Shown here one piece after another: positions 32,735 to 41,387 of a stretch of DNA of 64,000 nt. Below the pieces are notes generated by a model. It did not search any database. It was not told the DNA's origin and saw nothing but the letters and a program-made list of their open reading frames with translations. This stretch comes from Cedecea lapagei. Lineage in GTDB: Bacteria; Pseudomonadota; Gammaproteobacteria; Enterobacterales; Enterobacteriaceae. The stretch is taken from positions 4,092,001-4,156,000 of the forward strand of contig NZ_LR134201.1 of assembly GCF_900635955.1 (NCBI RefSeq), written 5' to 3'. Within the stretch, counting starts at the first letter, position 1; every line of letters starts with the position of its first letter. Position numbers and translations under genes: made by a program.

Positions 32735-35401
32735 ATGGACGTCTATGGTCAAAGGTACGCAATGTTCATTTCGTTTGATGCCGTCGCCGTGTCGGGTATT
32801 ACGGTGGAAGCATTAAAAGTTTCGCAAAACCTTAAACAGAAAGGCATAAAGTCATATCTCGATCTCGGCTACGACATCAAAGTCGACAAAGGCAACTTTA
32901 ATAAGCCTTACGGTCACGAGCCCGAGATTTATCGCGATGCGTTTACCTTAACGCGCATCCCCGATATTACGTCGGTCCCTAATTATTCTCCGGAGTTTAT
33001 TGATAAAGCTCACAGCGTGCTTATCAGCGAAAGACTTTCGGTTTCACTCGAAGAAAAAAATGAAATCATCAGCGCCGTTGAAGAGTCGGCTCAGGCTTTA
33101 GCCCAAAGAATTTTGCTTCAATGGGAACAGCTGCGTATTTGTACCGTCATTGTCGAAAACGGTACGCTGCCAGAAAATATTATTTACACCCGAGCACTTT
33201 ATCTCGCTATCGAACAATACGGCCATCGCCATCAGCTCGGTAATTTCGTTATCTGGCGCGATCATGACCTGATGTGGAACAGCGAGAAAAACATCATGAA
33301 GTATGGTTTACCGCCGTACACCCATGCCGTTAAACCCGTAAATTCCCCCTTTATTAGCTACGTTACGCTGAATAACGATCTTAAAGAGAAGCTCGAGCAC
33401 TGGTGCCAGCGTGAAGTGAATATTCACGTGGTGAAAAATACCTACAGTTTTAGCGGGCGGCAGGCGCTGAAAAACATTCGGCCATCGCTGAATATCCCCG
33501 CGCAGGACATGGTTATTGCCCGCACTACGCGCATTATTCCGCAGAAACGTCTGGATCGCGATGTGCTGCTGGTTCAACGCCTTAACCATCTCTTCAGAAA
33601 GCACAATATTGATAAAACGGTGTGGCTGTTGATAGCCGGCGATACCCGCGAACACGCCACGCATGCGAGCGAACTTGAGCAGTTAGCGCACGACCTGGAC
33701 GTTGCGTCCTGCGTGAAGTTTCTTGGCCCGCTGCACCATAACTTTATGCCGATGAGCCAGGGAAAAATCACTATCGAGGATCTCTATCATTCCTGCGATC
33801 TGGTCTCATTCCTCACCTCCTGGGATTACGACAGCTACGGAAACCCCATTGGTGAGGCCATCAGCAGTCATCGCTGCTACATCACCACTCGCTATGAATA
33901 CTACCCGGAAGTCTACGGCCAGCACGGCTTTGAAGCGCCGGTCATGCCCATCTCGGACGGCAAAGACGGCCTGCCTGACGAGGCCTTTATCAACGAAGTT
34001 TTTTTACTGCTGACCAATAAACCGCAAAGGGATCATATTGCCGCGAAAAACTTCGCCATCGGCAAAAACATCCTCGCCAACAACGTGATGGACATTCTTA
34101 ATATCACCGCCCCAGGAGTAGATATGCGCGATAACATTTTCGTCTCGGTTGTGCTGCCTGTTTACAATGAAAGCGACCGAATTGATGAGGTTCTGGCCTC
34201 GCTGTTTGATCAACAAACTCATGGCCGTTTGATCACCCATGACGCCTATGAAGTGATTATTGTCGATAACAATTCTCATGATGATTCCGTTGAAAAGATA
34301 AACCACTTCAAAGAAAAACATCCAGGCATGGATGTTCATATCATTCAGGAGAAAATTCAGGGCGTCTCTTCCGCGCGTAAATGCGGTATGGATTACGCCG
34401 CGCTGCGTTCGCGGGCGCGTGACGCCAGGCTGGGGAAAAGCAATAAACACTACATTGTTTCCGCCGACGCCGACTGCACCGTTGATCCTTACTGGCTGCA
34501 TACCCTGATAGAGAAAATGATTGCCGACGACGGCGATCTCGGCACCTGCAATTACTACTACAACCACGATGCATTCAAGCAGCGGCCAAACCTCTACCGT
34601 GAAATACAAAAAACGCTGCGCTGCCGCGACGTCTCCTTTTCGCTGTTTGGCGGCTTCCCGGATGGAAAAGGCTTCGCCGTTGAGCGCGGCCTGTATGAAA
34701 AAGTGGGCGGCATCGAAATCTTTTATCAGCTGGAAAAAGGTCGCTTCGTTGAACACCTTTCCGACGACTGGGATTTCGGCATCAGGATCATCGCCTGGGG
34801 CGGCAAACCGGTTTACGCCAAAGAGTCCTTTGTAGAAATTAACAGCCGCCGCGTGGATACCATTATTGACGATGTGATTAACGGCATCGCCTACGGCAGC
34901 GACGGCATCATTATCATGAAAGACGTTCGCCCGGACGTCTCAATCCAAAAAAACACGCTAATTGACCTCACCGAGGAGCAGGCTAAACAGGGCTGGGAAT
35001 ACTCTATCAAGGACTATATCCCGAAAAATATCGTCCTTCCGGCGCTGCTGAATCCGCACATTTTGCTGGAGAACGAGCGGGTACGTGACTTCTTCACCCC
35101 GCAAGTTGCGGAGCGGCTCTACCAGCGCATTCACGCCATTAAACGTGAGATGAGCATCATCGATTTCAAACCCATTCATAGCTACAAAACGCCGGCCTAC
35201 CGGCTCTACTTCGAGTTTCGTCACGAGATATTCGCCGCGCTGCGCAACGCGGTCGGGGAGGATATTGGCTACGCGCCGCCTCTGCCAGCCTGTTTTGACA
35301 GCGTCGAGGAAAAAGATTTCGAACGCTTTGTCTGGTACTTCTGTGAAGATCGCGAGTCCGGCGAAGCGCATAACTACTTTGCCAACGGAGGGGTGTTCTG
35401 A
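32735..35401 (+). CDS. Two-domain glycosyltransferase (GT4-like plus GT2-like)
   Basis: 888 residues from MDVYGQRYAMFIS; AAGGAG lies 9 bases upstream, so the longer ORF start at 32684 is rejected. The N-terminal half (to about 455) is GT-B/GT4-like: TRIIPQKRLDRD, LLIAGDTREHATH, CVKFLGPL and a GNPIGEA motif with Glu at 374. The C-terminal half from about 470 is GT-A/GT2-like: VSVVLPVYNESDRI, VIIVDNNSHDDS and a D-x-D at 578/580 (SADADCT). The final ~180 residues are unassigned. An internal Shine-Dalgarno plus ATG sits exactly at the domain boundary (34124). The stop overlaps the radical SAM start (TGATG). Not recognised in E. coli; acceptor and donor are unknown. Confidence 0.85.
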   Translation: MDVYGQRYAMFISFDAVAVSGITVEALKVSQNLKQKGIKSYLDLGYDIKVDKGNFNKPYGHEPEIYRDAFTLTRIPDITSVPNYSPEFIDKAHSVLISERLSVSLEEKNEIISAVEESAQALAQRILLQWEQLRICTVIVENGTLPENIIYTRALYLAIEQYGHRHQLGNFVIWRDHDLMWNSEKNIMKYGLPPYTHAVKPVNSPFISYVTLNNDLKEKLEHWCQREVNIHVVKNTYSFSGRQALKNIRPSLNIPAQDMVIARTTRIIPQKRLDRDVLLVQRLNHLFRKHNIDKTVWLLIAGDTREHATHASELEQLAHDLDVASCVKFLGPLHHNFMPMSQGKITIEDLYHSCDLVSFLTSWDYDSYGNPIGEAISSHRCYITTRYEYYPEVYGQHGFEAPVMPISDGKDGLPDEAFINEVFLLLTNKPQRDHIAAKNFAIGKNILANNVMDILNITAPGVDMRDNIFVSVVLPVYNESDRIDEVLASLFDQQTHGRLITHDAYEVIIVDNNSHDDSVEKINHFKEKHPGMDVHIIQEKIQGVSSARKCGMDYAALRSRARDARLGKSNKHYIVSADADCTVDPYWLHTLIEKMIADDGDLGTCNYYYNHDAFKQRPNLYREIQKTLRCRDVSFSLFGGFPDGKGFAVERGLYEKVGGIEIFYQLEKGRFVEHLSDDWDFGIRIIAWGGKPVYAKESFVEINSRRVDTIIDDVINGIAYGSDGIIIMKDVRPDVSIQKNTLIDLTEEQAKQGWEYSIKDYIPKNIVLPALLNPHILLENERVRDFFTPQVAERLYQRIHAIKREMSIIDFKPIHSYKTPAYRLYFEFRHEIFAALRNAVGEDIGYAPPLPACFDSVEEKDFERFVWYFCEDRESGEAHNYFANGGVF
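34110..34126 (+). promoter_or_regulatory. Internal ribosome-binding site and ATG at the GT4/GT2 boundary
   Basis: AGGAG at 34114-34118 lies 5 bases before the in-frame ATG at 34124. This ATG begins MRDNIFVSVVLPVYNE, a natural GT2 N-terminus. It suggests either an old gene fusion or separate translation of the GT2 domain. Confidence 0.5.
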
Positions 35402-36849
35402 TGAATACCGAAGCTCTCGCGTCATTAAAAGATCTCGACCCGGCTTACCCTGTTCCGGCGGTTTACTCTTTCCTTTCCGATCCGGAGAACCAGGCTTTTC
35501 TGGACTACGTCCATAAAGATCCTTTTGGCTGCCATGTTTTCCCCGGCGACATCGAGAACTATCCGCTGGAGTCGTTCTTTGCCGATATGGAACACGATAT
35601 TCGTGAAGCGAAGCAGATCCATCTTTGGGCCTATATTCCGACCTGCCGCTACCGCTGCCACTTCTGCCAGTACCCGACGGTGATCCTGAACCCTAAATCA
35701 CCTTCGGCCGAGGGCGTATTCCGGGATCTGGTGGACTACAACATCAAAGAAGCGAAGATGTGGCTGGAAAAAGTGCCGAGCCTGTCAAAAGCGGAAATTG
35801 GTGAATTCAACATCTTCGGCGGCACGCCTTCCCTGCTCCCGGAACCTGAGCTGCGTCGGCTGATGGATTTCTATTACACGCACTTTAATTTCTCTGCGGC
35901 AACGCTGCGCTTTGAAGGTGAGCCCGGAACATTAAACCGCGAATACATCGGCATTTTGAAAGAGCTGGGCTTTAGCAAAATCAGCTTCGGCACCCAGTCC
36001 TTTAACGACGCCATCATTGCCGCCTGCGGCCGCCAGCACACCGCTGATGAGTGCGAAGAGACTATTCGCAGCGCTCGCGAACAGGGCATCGACTGGGTCA
36101 GCGTCGATCTTATCTACGGCATGCTGGGCCAGACCGTGGATGACGTGAAGTACGACATGGAGCGCACCCTTGAGCTCGATCTCTCCCACGTGGTCTGCAC
36201 CAAGCTGCACATGGAAGAATTCATGAAAACGCGCACCGGCGTTTCAGGCGAGCGCGAGAGCCTTTGGCAGAAAAAAGGGCTGATCAACATGAACAGCATG
36301 ACCTTCCCCGGGCTTGGCAAGCAGTACCAAATGCGCGAGCTGGTCGAGAAATACCTCAATAAGGGCTATCGCGAACACCCCACGATGTATTTCCACCAGA
36401 ATCATCTGGAGGCTGAAAAGTGGAAGGGCCTGATCACCGATCTGGATAAGCAGTATCCCGAAGTCGCCATTGGCCTGGGCGGCAGTTCGAAATGCACCCG
36501 CGCCGAAGCCATCAATATCACCGGCTATAAGCAATATAAGCAGTACCTGGACGAAGGCCGCCTGCCTATCGAAGAAAGCCACGGCATCTCGCCAGAGCAG
36601 CGCGAAGTCAACGCCTTCAAAATGGCGCTCTCCACGCTGATCCCGGTTGACGACGCCGTGTTCTCAGGGCGCTTTAACGGCAAAAGCTTCTTTGAAAACA
36701 GCATTATCAGGCCGACGCTTGAAAAGCTGCAGGCAAAAGATCTCGTGGTTATTGAGCAGGGCGTGGTCACGCTTACGCCCATCGGCATCACGCTGGTTGA
36801 AGCCATCATTAACACCCAATTCACCGCAGCCGACGCAGAGCAGGAGTAA
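35401..36849 (+). CDS. HemN-like radical SAM enzyme
   Basis: 482 residues. The radical SAM cluster motif CX3CX2C is at Cys82, Cys86 and Cys89 (TCRYRCHFCQYP), followed by GGTPS (140-144), the HemN-family GFSKISFGTQSFND, DLIYGMLGQTVDDV and a C-terminal winged-helix-like segment. An N-terminal extension of ~75 residues precedes the cluster. The family contains coproporphyrinogen oxidase, HemW chaperones and class C methylases of natural-product pathways. Tight coupling to a glycosyltransferase and an exporter makes haem synthesis unlikely. The product is unknown. Confidence 0.88.
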   Translation: MNTEALASLKDLDPAYPVPAVYSFLSDPENQAFLDYVHKDPFGCHVFPGDIENYPLESFFADMEHDIREAKQIHLWAYIPTCRYRCHFCQYPTVILNPKSPSAEGVFRDLVDYNIKEAKMWLEKVPSLSKAEIGEFNIFGGTPSLLPEPELRRLMDFYYTHFNFSAATLRFEGEPGTLNREYIGILKELGFSKISFGTQSFNDAIIAACGRQHTADECEETIRSAREQGIDWVSVDLIYGMLGQTVDDVKYDMERTLELDLSHVVCTKLHMEEFMKTRTGVSGERESLWQKKGLINMNSMTFPGLGKQYQMRELVEKYLNKGYREHPTMYFHQNHLEAEKWKGLITDLDKQYPEVAIGLGGSSKCTRAEAINITGYKQYKQYLDEGRLPIEESHGISPEQREVNAFKMALSTLIPVDDAVFSGRFNGKSFFENSIIRPTLEKLQAKDLVVIEQGVVTLTPIGITLVEAIINTQFTAADAEQE

Positions 36850-36852
36850 CCC

Positions 36853-37644
36853 ATGAGCCACTCTTCAACCTCACCGGTCTTCAGCCTGTATTACATCGCC
36901 ATCGACACCGAGGCGGGCATTACGCAGCAGGCGTTTGAAACGTTTGTCCAAAACAAGGGCATGCATATCCCCTGCTATCCGGGTTGGCGCTGGACGCTAC
37001 TTCGCGGGCTGCGCGGCGAACGTGCCGGGCAATATCTGATGCTGTTTGAAATTGAAAATGCGCAAATGCGGGATCGCTATGTGGCCGCAGACGGCAACCA
37101 GACCGAACAGGCTCGCGAGTTCTGGCTACAGCACCCGGAAGCCAAAGCGCTACTCGCAGAATGGCGCAGCTACGGCACCTTCAGCGAGCTGCCGACGCTG
37201 TTCACCGACTACCGCCTGCTGGCCGAGAATAAGAAAAGCACCGTCCAGCCTGGCCCCCGCTATCAGCAGCAGCCTCCCGTTGCGAGGGTGATAGGCATTC
37301 ACAACCTCGCGCTGCGCCCTGACGTCAGCGCAGAGCAGTTCGAAAGCTTTATCGAGGGCAACCATCATCGCATTGAAGATTACCCGGACTGGAAATTCCG
37401 GCTGCTAAAAGGCGAACGCGGAAACCGGCTCGATCAGTACGTAGTGCTGATGGAAATCGCTAGCCTGCAGGCGCTGGATGTTTTTTATCCCGAACCGGAT
37501 ATCGCCACCGATGAAGCAGCCAAATTCGCTAAAGCGCACCGCGATACCAAACAAATGTACGAGGAATGGAAAAAGCTAGCCTCGTTTTCCGGGTCACCGC
37601 AAATCTATACCGACTATCTCTCGGTAGCAGAAAGCCTCAACTAA
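36853..37644 (+). CDS. Unknown protein with a duplicated ~125-residue domain, paralogue 1
   Basis: 263 residues; no signal peptide. Halves 9-130 and 142-262 align with each other: each has an FE-x-F helix, YP-x-W(R/K)-x-LL(R/K)G-x-RG-x-R-x-x-QY, a beta strand ending in EI, then EW...P..(F/Y)TDY...AE. The pattern suggests a ferredoxin-like dimeric alpha/beta-barrel repeat, which can act as cyclase, oxygenase or dehydratase; this is inference. It begins 3 bases after the radical SAM stop with GGAG inside the preceding gene. It is paralogous to 38906-39700. Confidence 0.8.
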   Translation: MSHSSTSPVFSLYYIAIDTEAGITQQAFETFVQNKGMHIPCYPGWRWTLLRGLRGERAGQYLMLFEIENAQMRDRYVAADGNQTEQAREFWLQHPEAKALLAEWRSYGTFSELPTLFTDYRLLAENKKSTVQPGPRYQQQPPVARVIGIHNLALRPDVSAEQFESFIEGNHHRIEDYPDWKFRLLKGERGNRLDQYVVLMEIASLQALDVFYPEPDIATDEAAKFAKAHRDTKQMYEEWKKLASFSGSPQIYTDYLSVAESLN

Positions 37645-37659
37645 CCCTGGCCGCTGCGC

Positions 37660-37700
37660 GTGCCCGAAGGACCGGGCACAACGAATTCACGCGAGTGAAT
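37660..37700 (+). other. Two hairpins in the gap before the MFS gene
   Basis: GTGCCCG/CGGGCAC (37660-37679) and ATTCAC/GTGAAT (37685-37700) lie in an 81-bp gap with no T run. They may mark mRNA processing inside one operon rather than termination. Confidence 0.4.
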
Positions 37701-37725
37701 CAATAAACTGAGTCGCTAAATCACT

Positions 37726-38889
37726 ATGACCATTAACTCAACCTCCTCTCTGGCGGGCGTACAGTCACGGGAGCAGCACGCCACCCGCGCCATCTTTTTT
37801 ATGGCCGGTTTAGCCATGTCGTCGTGGGCACCGCTTATTCCTTTCGCAAAGGCACGGCTGGATATTAACGACGGCGCTTTGGGGCTGCTGCTTTTCTGCA
37901 TCGCAGCAGGCTCAATGCTCATCATGCCGTTTACCGGCCGGTTACTTCAAAAATTTGGCTGCCGCCGCCTGATCCTGCTAAGCGCGTCAGGGCTTGCGGT
38001 GGATTTGCCGCTGCTGATGCTGTTTGACCAACGCAGCGCGATGGCGCTGGCGCTGCTGCTGTTCGGCACCTTCAACGGCATGCTCGACGTCGCGATGAAT
38101 GCCCATGCCGTGGTGGTCGAGCAGGAAAGCGAGCAGGCGAAGATGTCAGGCTTTCATGGCTTTTACAGCATCGGCAGCATCGCCGGTGCGGGCAGCGTCA
38201 GCGTCTTCCTGTGGCTGGGTGCTACGCCGCTGCTGTCCGTCTGCGCCATCGCCGTTTTTCTGGCTTTGCTTCTCTCAGCATCTTCACGGCACATTTTGCC
38301 CAAACAAAGCGGAGCCACAGACGGCAAAGGAGAAACGCTGCGCGTGCTGAGTCATCCCCCCGTGCTGGTTATCGCGGTGATGTGCTTTTTTGTCTTTATG
38401 CTGGAAGGCGCCATGCTGGACTGGTCGGCGGTATTCATGACCTCAGAGCGAGGCATGAGCGCTTCACTCGCGGGCTTCGGCTATACCCTGTACTCCCTCA
38501 CCGTTGCTCTTGGACGCCTTAGCGGCGATCGCCTGGTTAGCGCCCTGGGCGGCAAGCTGGTGCTCCTTTTCGGCTGCGCCGTTGCCTGCGTCGGGATTGT
38601 CCTGCTCGTCTTTACGGAATGGGGGGCTTTGCCGGGGTTTATCCTGGTGGGTGCGGGACTCGCCAACATCATTCCCGTTCTGTTCACTTCCGCCGGTAAT
38701 CAGCCGGGGGTTTCCGCTGATTTTGCCATCCCTGCCGTCACGCTTTTCGGCTACAGCGGCCTGCTTGCGGGGCCTGCGCTGATTGGCTTTATCGCCCATC
38801 ACATTGGGCTCACTTTGACCTTCAGCGGTGCCCTGTTGCTGCTTTTGTTTGTAGCTTCAGGTTCGCCGTTTATTTCTCGCCAGCGTTAA
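37726..38889 (+). CDS. Major facilitator transporter, YbjJ-like
   Basis: 387 residues with about 12 hydrophobic helices. It resembles the fucose-permease/YbjJ branch of MFS: WAPLIPFAKARL in the first helix region, GRLLQKFGCRR in loop 2-3, and FGTFNGMLDVAMNAHAVVVE in helix 4-5. It lies between the two paralogous duplicated-domain genes, so it most likely exports or imports the substrate or product of this operon. Direction cannot be told from sequence. Confidence 0.85.
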   Translation: MTINSTSSLAGVQSREQHATRAIFFMAGLAMSSWAPLIPFAKARLDINDGALGLLLFCIAAGSMLIMPFTGRLLQKFGCRRLILLSASGLAVDLPLLMLFDQRSAMALALLLFGTFNGMLDVAMNAHAVVVEQESEQAKMSGFHGFYSIGSIAGAGSVSVFLWLGATPLLSVCAIAVFLALLLSASSRHILPKQSGATDGKGETLRVLSHPPVLVIAVMCFFVFMLEGAMLDWSAVFMTSERGMSASLAGFGYTLYSLTVALGRLSGDRLVSALGGKLVLLFGCAVACVGIVLLVFTEWGALPGFILVGAGLANIIPVLFTSAGNQPGVSADFAIPAVTLFGYSGLLAGPALIGFIAHHIGLTLTFSGALLLLLFVASGSPFISRQR

Positions 38890-38905
38890 TGAAACAGGAG
38901 TTTGT

Positions 38906-39700
38906 ATGAGTCAATCATCACCGGCAGTATTCAGTCTTCACTATGTGGGTCTTAACCTGAAAAAGGGCGTAACCGAAGAGACGTTTGAGGCGTTTGTTCA
39001 GCAGAAAGGCGTGCAAATCCCGGCCTATCCGGGCTGGCGATGGACCTTGCTGAAGGGCCTGCGCGGCGAGCGTCAGAACCAGTACTTAATGTTGTACGAA
39101 GCAGAAAGCGCCGAAACCTACGCACGCTATATTGACGGCGATGGTGAGCAAACCGAGCAGGCTCGTGCCTTCTGGCGCGACCATCCGGCGGGCGTGGATC
39201 TTATCAATATCTGGAAGACCTTCGCGACATTTGGCGAACTGCCCACCATTTTCTCCACCTATCAGCAGTTGGCCGAAAACGAGCATAGCTCTTTGGCTGA
39301 AGGACCAAACTATCAGCTACGGGACGGGCAGGAACCGATTAAACGCGTGGTCGGGTTGCACAACCTGGCGCTGCGTTCGGGCGTTTCACCGCAAACTTTC
39401 GATGCGTTTATCCTTAATAACGTCCATCGCATCGACGACTACCCGGGGTGGAAATTCCATATGCTCAAAGGCACCGGCGGCAACCGGATTGAGCAATATC
39501 TGGTGATGCTCGAGATAGAAAGTCTGGCATCCCTGAACTCTTTCCATCCGGAGCTCGACGTCTCCACGGAGAAATCGCTGCAGTTCGTGAAAGAGCATCA
39601 GGAAAGCGAAAGGATGTACGACGAATGGCGCGAGCTGGCTTCTTTCTCCGGCGCCCCGCAGCTTTATACCGACTACATCACCGTCGCCGGTAGCCTCTAG
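38906..39700 (+). CDS. Unknown protein with a duplicated ~125-residue domain, paralogue 2
   Basis: 264 residues, about half identical to the protein at 36853 by eye, with the same internal duplication (YPGWRWTLLKGLRGER in the first half, YPGWKFHMLKGTGGNR in the second). It starts 16 bases after the MFS stop behind ACAGGAG. Neither copy shows a membrane segment or export signal. Keeping two diverged copies suggests a heteromer or two successive steps. Confidence 0.8.
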   Translation: MSQSSPAVFSLHYVGLNLKKGVTEETFEAFVQQKGVQIPAYPGWRWTLLKGLRGERQNQYLMLYEAESAETYARYIDGDGEQTEQARAFWRDHPAGVDLINIWKTFATFGELPTIFSTYQQLAENEHSSLAEGPNYQLRDGQEPIKRVVGLHNLALRSGVSPQTFDAFILNNVHRIDDYPGWKFHMLKGTGGNRIEQYLVMLEIESLASLNSFHPELDVSTEKSLQFVKEHQESERMYDEWRELASFSGAPQLYTDYITVAGSL

Positions 39701-39707
39701 TGTTGAA

Positions 39708-39735
39708 TTTCCCTTCGCCTCACGGGGAAGGGAAA
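39708..39735 (+). terminator. Hairpin at the end of the five-gene operon
   Basis: TTTCCCTTC pairs with GAAGGGAAA across a short loop 8 bases after the last stop. The following bases are CTTCTCTG, so the T run is poor; it could be a terminator aided by other factors or a 3' stabiliser. From 39736 to 39847 nothing further is seen. Confidence 0.5.
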
Positions 39736-39847
39736 CTTCTCTGCGAAAGCTGGTTTATCGTGGTTTCGCCTTTTTCGGTATACAGGGATTTGACCGGGAT
39801 TATTCGCCGCCGTGAAACCAGCACGCCATCTTAGGGTCTCTGAATGC

Positions 39848-39883
39848 AAAACGCCCCGCCAGTTCTCACTGTGCGGGGCGTTT
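39848..39883 (-). terminator. Terminator of rnpB
   Basis: On the minus strand the stem CGCCCCGC/GCGGGGCG is followed by TTTTGC. It lies 8-10 bases beyond the RNase P RNA 3' end. Confidence 0.85.
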
Positions 39884-39890
39884 CTGAATG

Positions 39891-40267
<377 letters not shown>

Positions 40268-40274
40268 GGCGCGC

Positions 40275-40303
40275 AGTATAGAGGGTTTCACCTCCCCTGT
40301 CAC
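40275..40303 (-). promoter_or_regulatory. rnpB promoter
   Basis: On the minus strand, GTGACA (40298-40303) and TATACT (40275-40280) are 17 bp apart, with a GC-rich discriminator (GCGCGCC) directly before the RNA 5' end. Confidence 0.85.
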
Positions 40304-40326
40304 GCGGGCCAGCCAGAAACGAAACG

Positions 40327-41136
40327 CTAGTCGCCGACAAGCACAACATCAATACCGCTTTTCCGCAGCGCGCTCAGGCTTTCTGCCGGAATACCTTTAT
40401 CGGTAATCACCCGGTGAATACGCTGGATATCGATGATTTTATGCAGGCTGGAGCGGTTAAATTTGCTGGAGTCGGTGACCACGATAATCCGCTCGGCAAC
40501 CTCGCACATTTTACGGTTCAGGCGAGCCTCGTCCTCATTGTGCGTGCTCACCCCACGTTCAGGATCAATGGCATCCACGCCGAGGAACAACATATCGAAA
40601 TGGAAGTTTTGCAGCGACTGCTCGGCGCTATCGCCGTAAAACGACAGCGACTGGCGGCGCAGATGCCCGCCGGTCATCAGCAGCTCGACGCCTTCTGCCT
40701 CAAGCAGCGCATTAGCCACGTTGATACCGTTGGTCATCGCAATGACCTCTTTATGCTGGCGCATCAGGCGGGCTATTTCATACGTCGTGGTGCCGGAGTC
40801 CAGAATCACCTTATCGCCAGGCTTGATGAGGTCAGCTGCAACTTTCGCGATGCTGCGCTTCAGTGAGGTATTCAGCGAGCTTTTATCCTCCACTGAAGGT
40901 TCTGGCAACGCGCTGCCGGGCTCGCAAATCAGCGCGCCGCCGTAGGCGCGAACGGCAATTCCCTGCTTCTCCAGAAACGCGAGATCGTTACGAATAGTGA
41001 CGGTAGAGACACCAAAAAAAGCCGATAAATCATTAACCTGTACGCTTCCCTGCTGACGGAGGCGCTGAATAATTTGCTCACGCCTTTCGCTGGTACCCGG
41101 AATACGTTTGTCCGCTGCGGTATCGCTGTTGCTCAT
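40327..41136 (-). CDS. agaR: DeoR-family repressor AgaR
   Basis: 269 residues (E. coli AgaR 269). N-terminal DeoR winged helix (RREQIIQRLRQQGSVQVNDLSAFFGVSTVTIRNDLAFLEKQG), then a sugar-phosphate-binding DeoRC domain (VILDSGTTTYEIARLM, MTNGINVANALL, FLGVDAID). It represses the amino-sugar operon. Four candidate operators lie between it and kbaZ and two before agaS. Confidence 0.95.
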   Translation of the reverse strand: MSNSDTAADKRIPGTSERREQIIQRLRQQGSVQVNDLSAFFGVSTVTIRNDLAFLEKQGIAVRAYGGALICEPGSALPEPSVEDKSSLNTSLKRSIAKVAADLIKPGDKVILDSGTTTYEIARLMRQHKEVIAMTNGINVANALLEAEGVELLMTGGHLRRQSLSFYGDSAEQSLQNFHFDMLFLGVDAIDPERGVSTHNEDEARLNRKMCEVAERIIVVTDSSKFNRSSLHKIIDIQRIHRVITDKGIPAESLSALRKSGIDVVLVGD

Positions 41137-41156
41137 AGGGTAACCTTTCCATATAT

Positions 41157-41359
41157 CTTTCGTTTCATTTCTATTTGCCTATTAACACCTTTCTTTTAGC
41201 AGAAAGCAAGTCCCAGGAATTTGCGTTCAGCCGGGGCTTCCCCTGCTGAGCAAGCTTTCATTATGTTTCTTTTGCGAAACAGATCTCAATTCCAGTATCT
41301 TTCTTTTTATTCTCATACGCCGTTCAGGCACGATTAAATGAAATGAATCGAAAGAAAAC
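41157..41359. promoter_or_regulatory. Cluster of AgaR-type operators between agaR and kbaZ
   Basis: T-rich repeats of the form CTTTCRTTTYRTTTY occur at 41157-41177, 41255-41275 and 41297-41320 on the plus strand. A reversed copy (AAATGAAATGAATCGAAAG region) is at 41332-41359. This fits the known AgaR consensus of tandem TTTCRTTT units. Sites on both flanks would let AgaR control itself and kbaZ. Confidence 0.7.
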
Positions 41360-41387
41360 TTTTTAGCCCATCGCCGCGGAGAGGAAA

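Noticed and set aside
32584..32778. Possible precursor-peptide frame before the glycosyltransferase gene
   Set aside because: It needs a TTG start without Shine-Dalgarno and overlaps the true glycosyltransferase start in another frame; no core-peptide features are seen.
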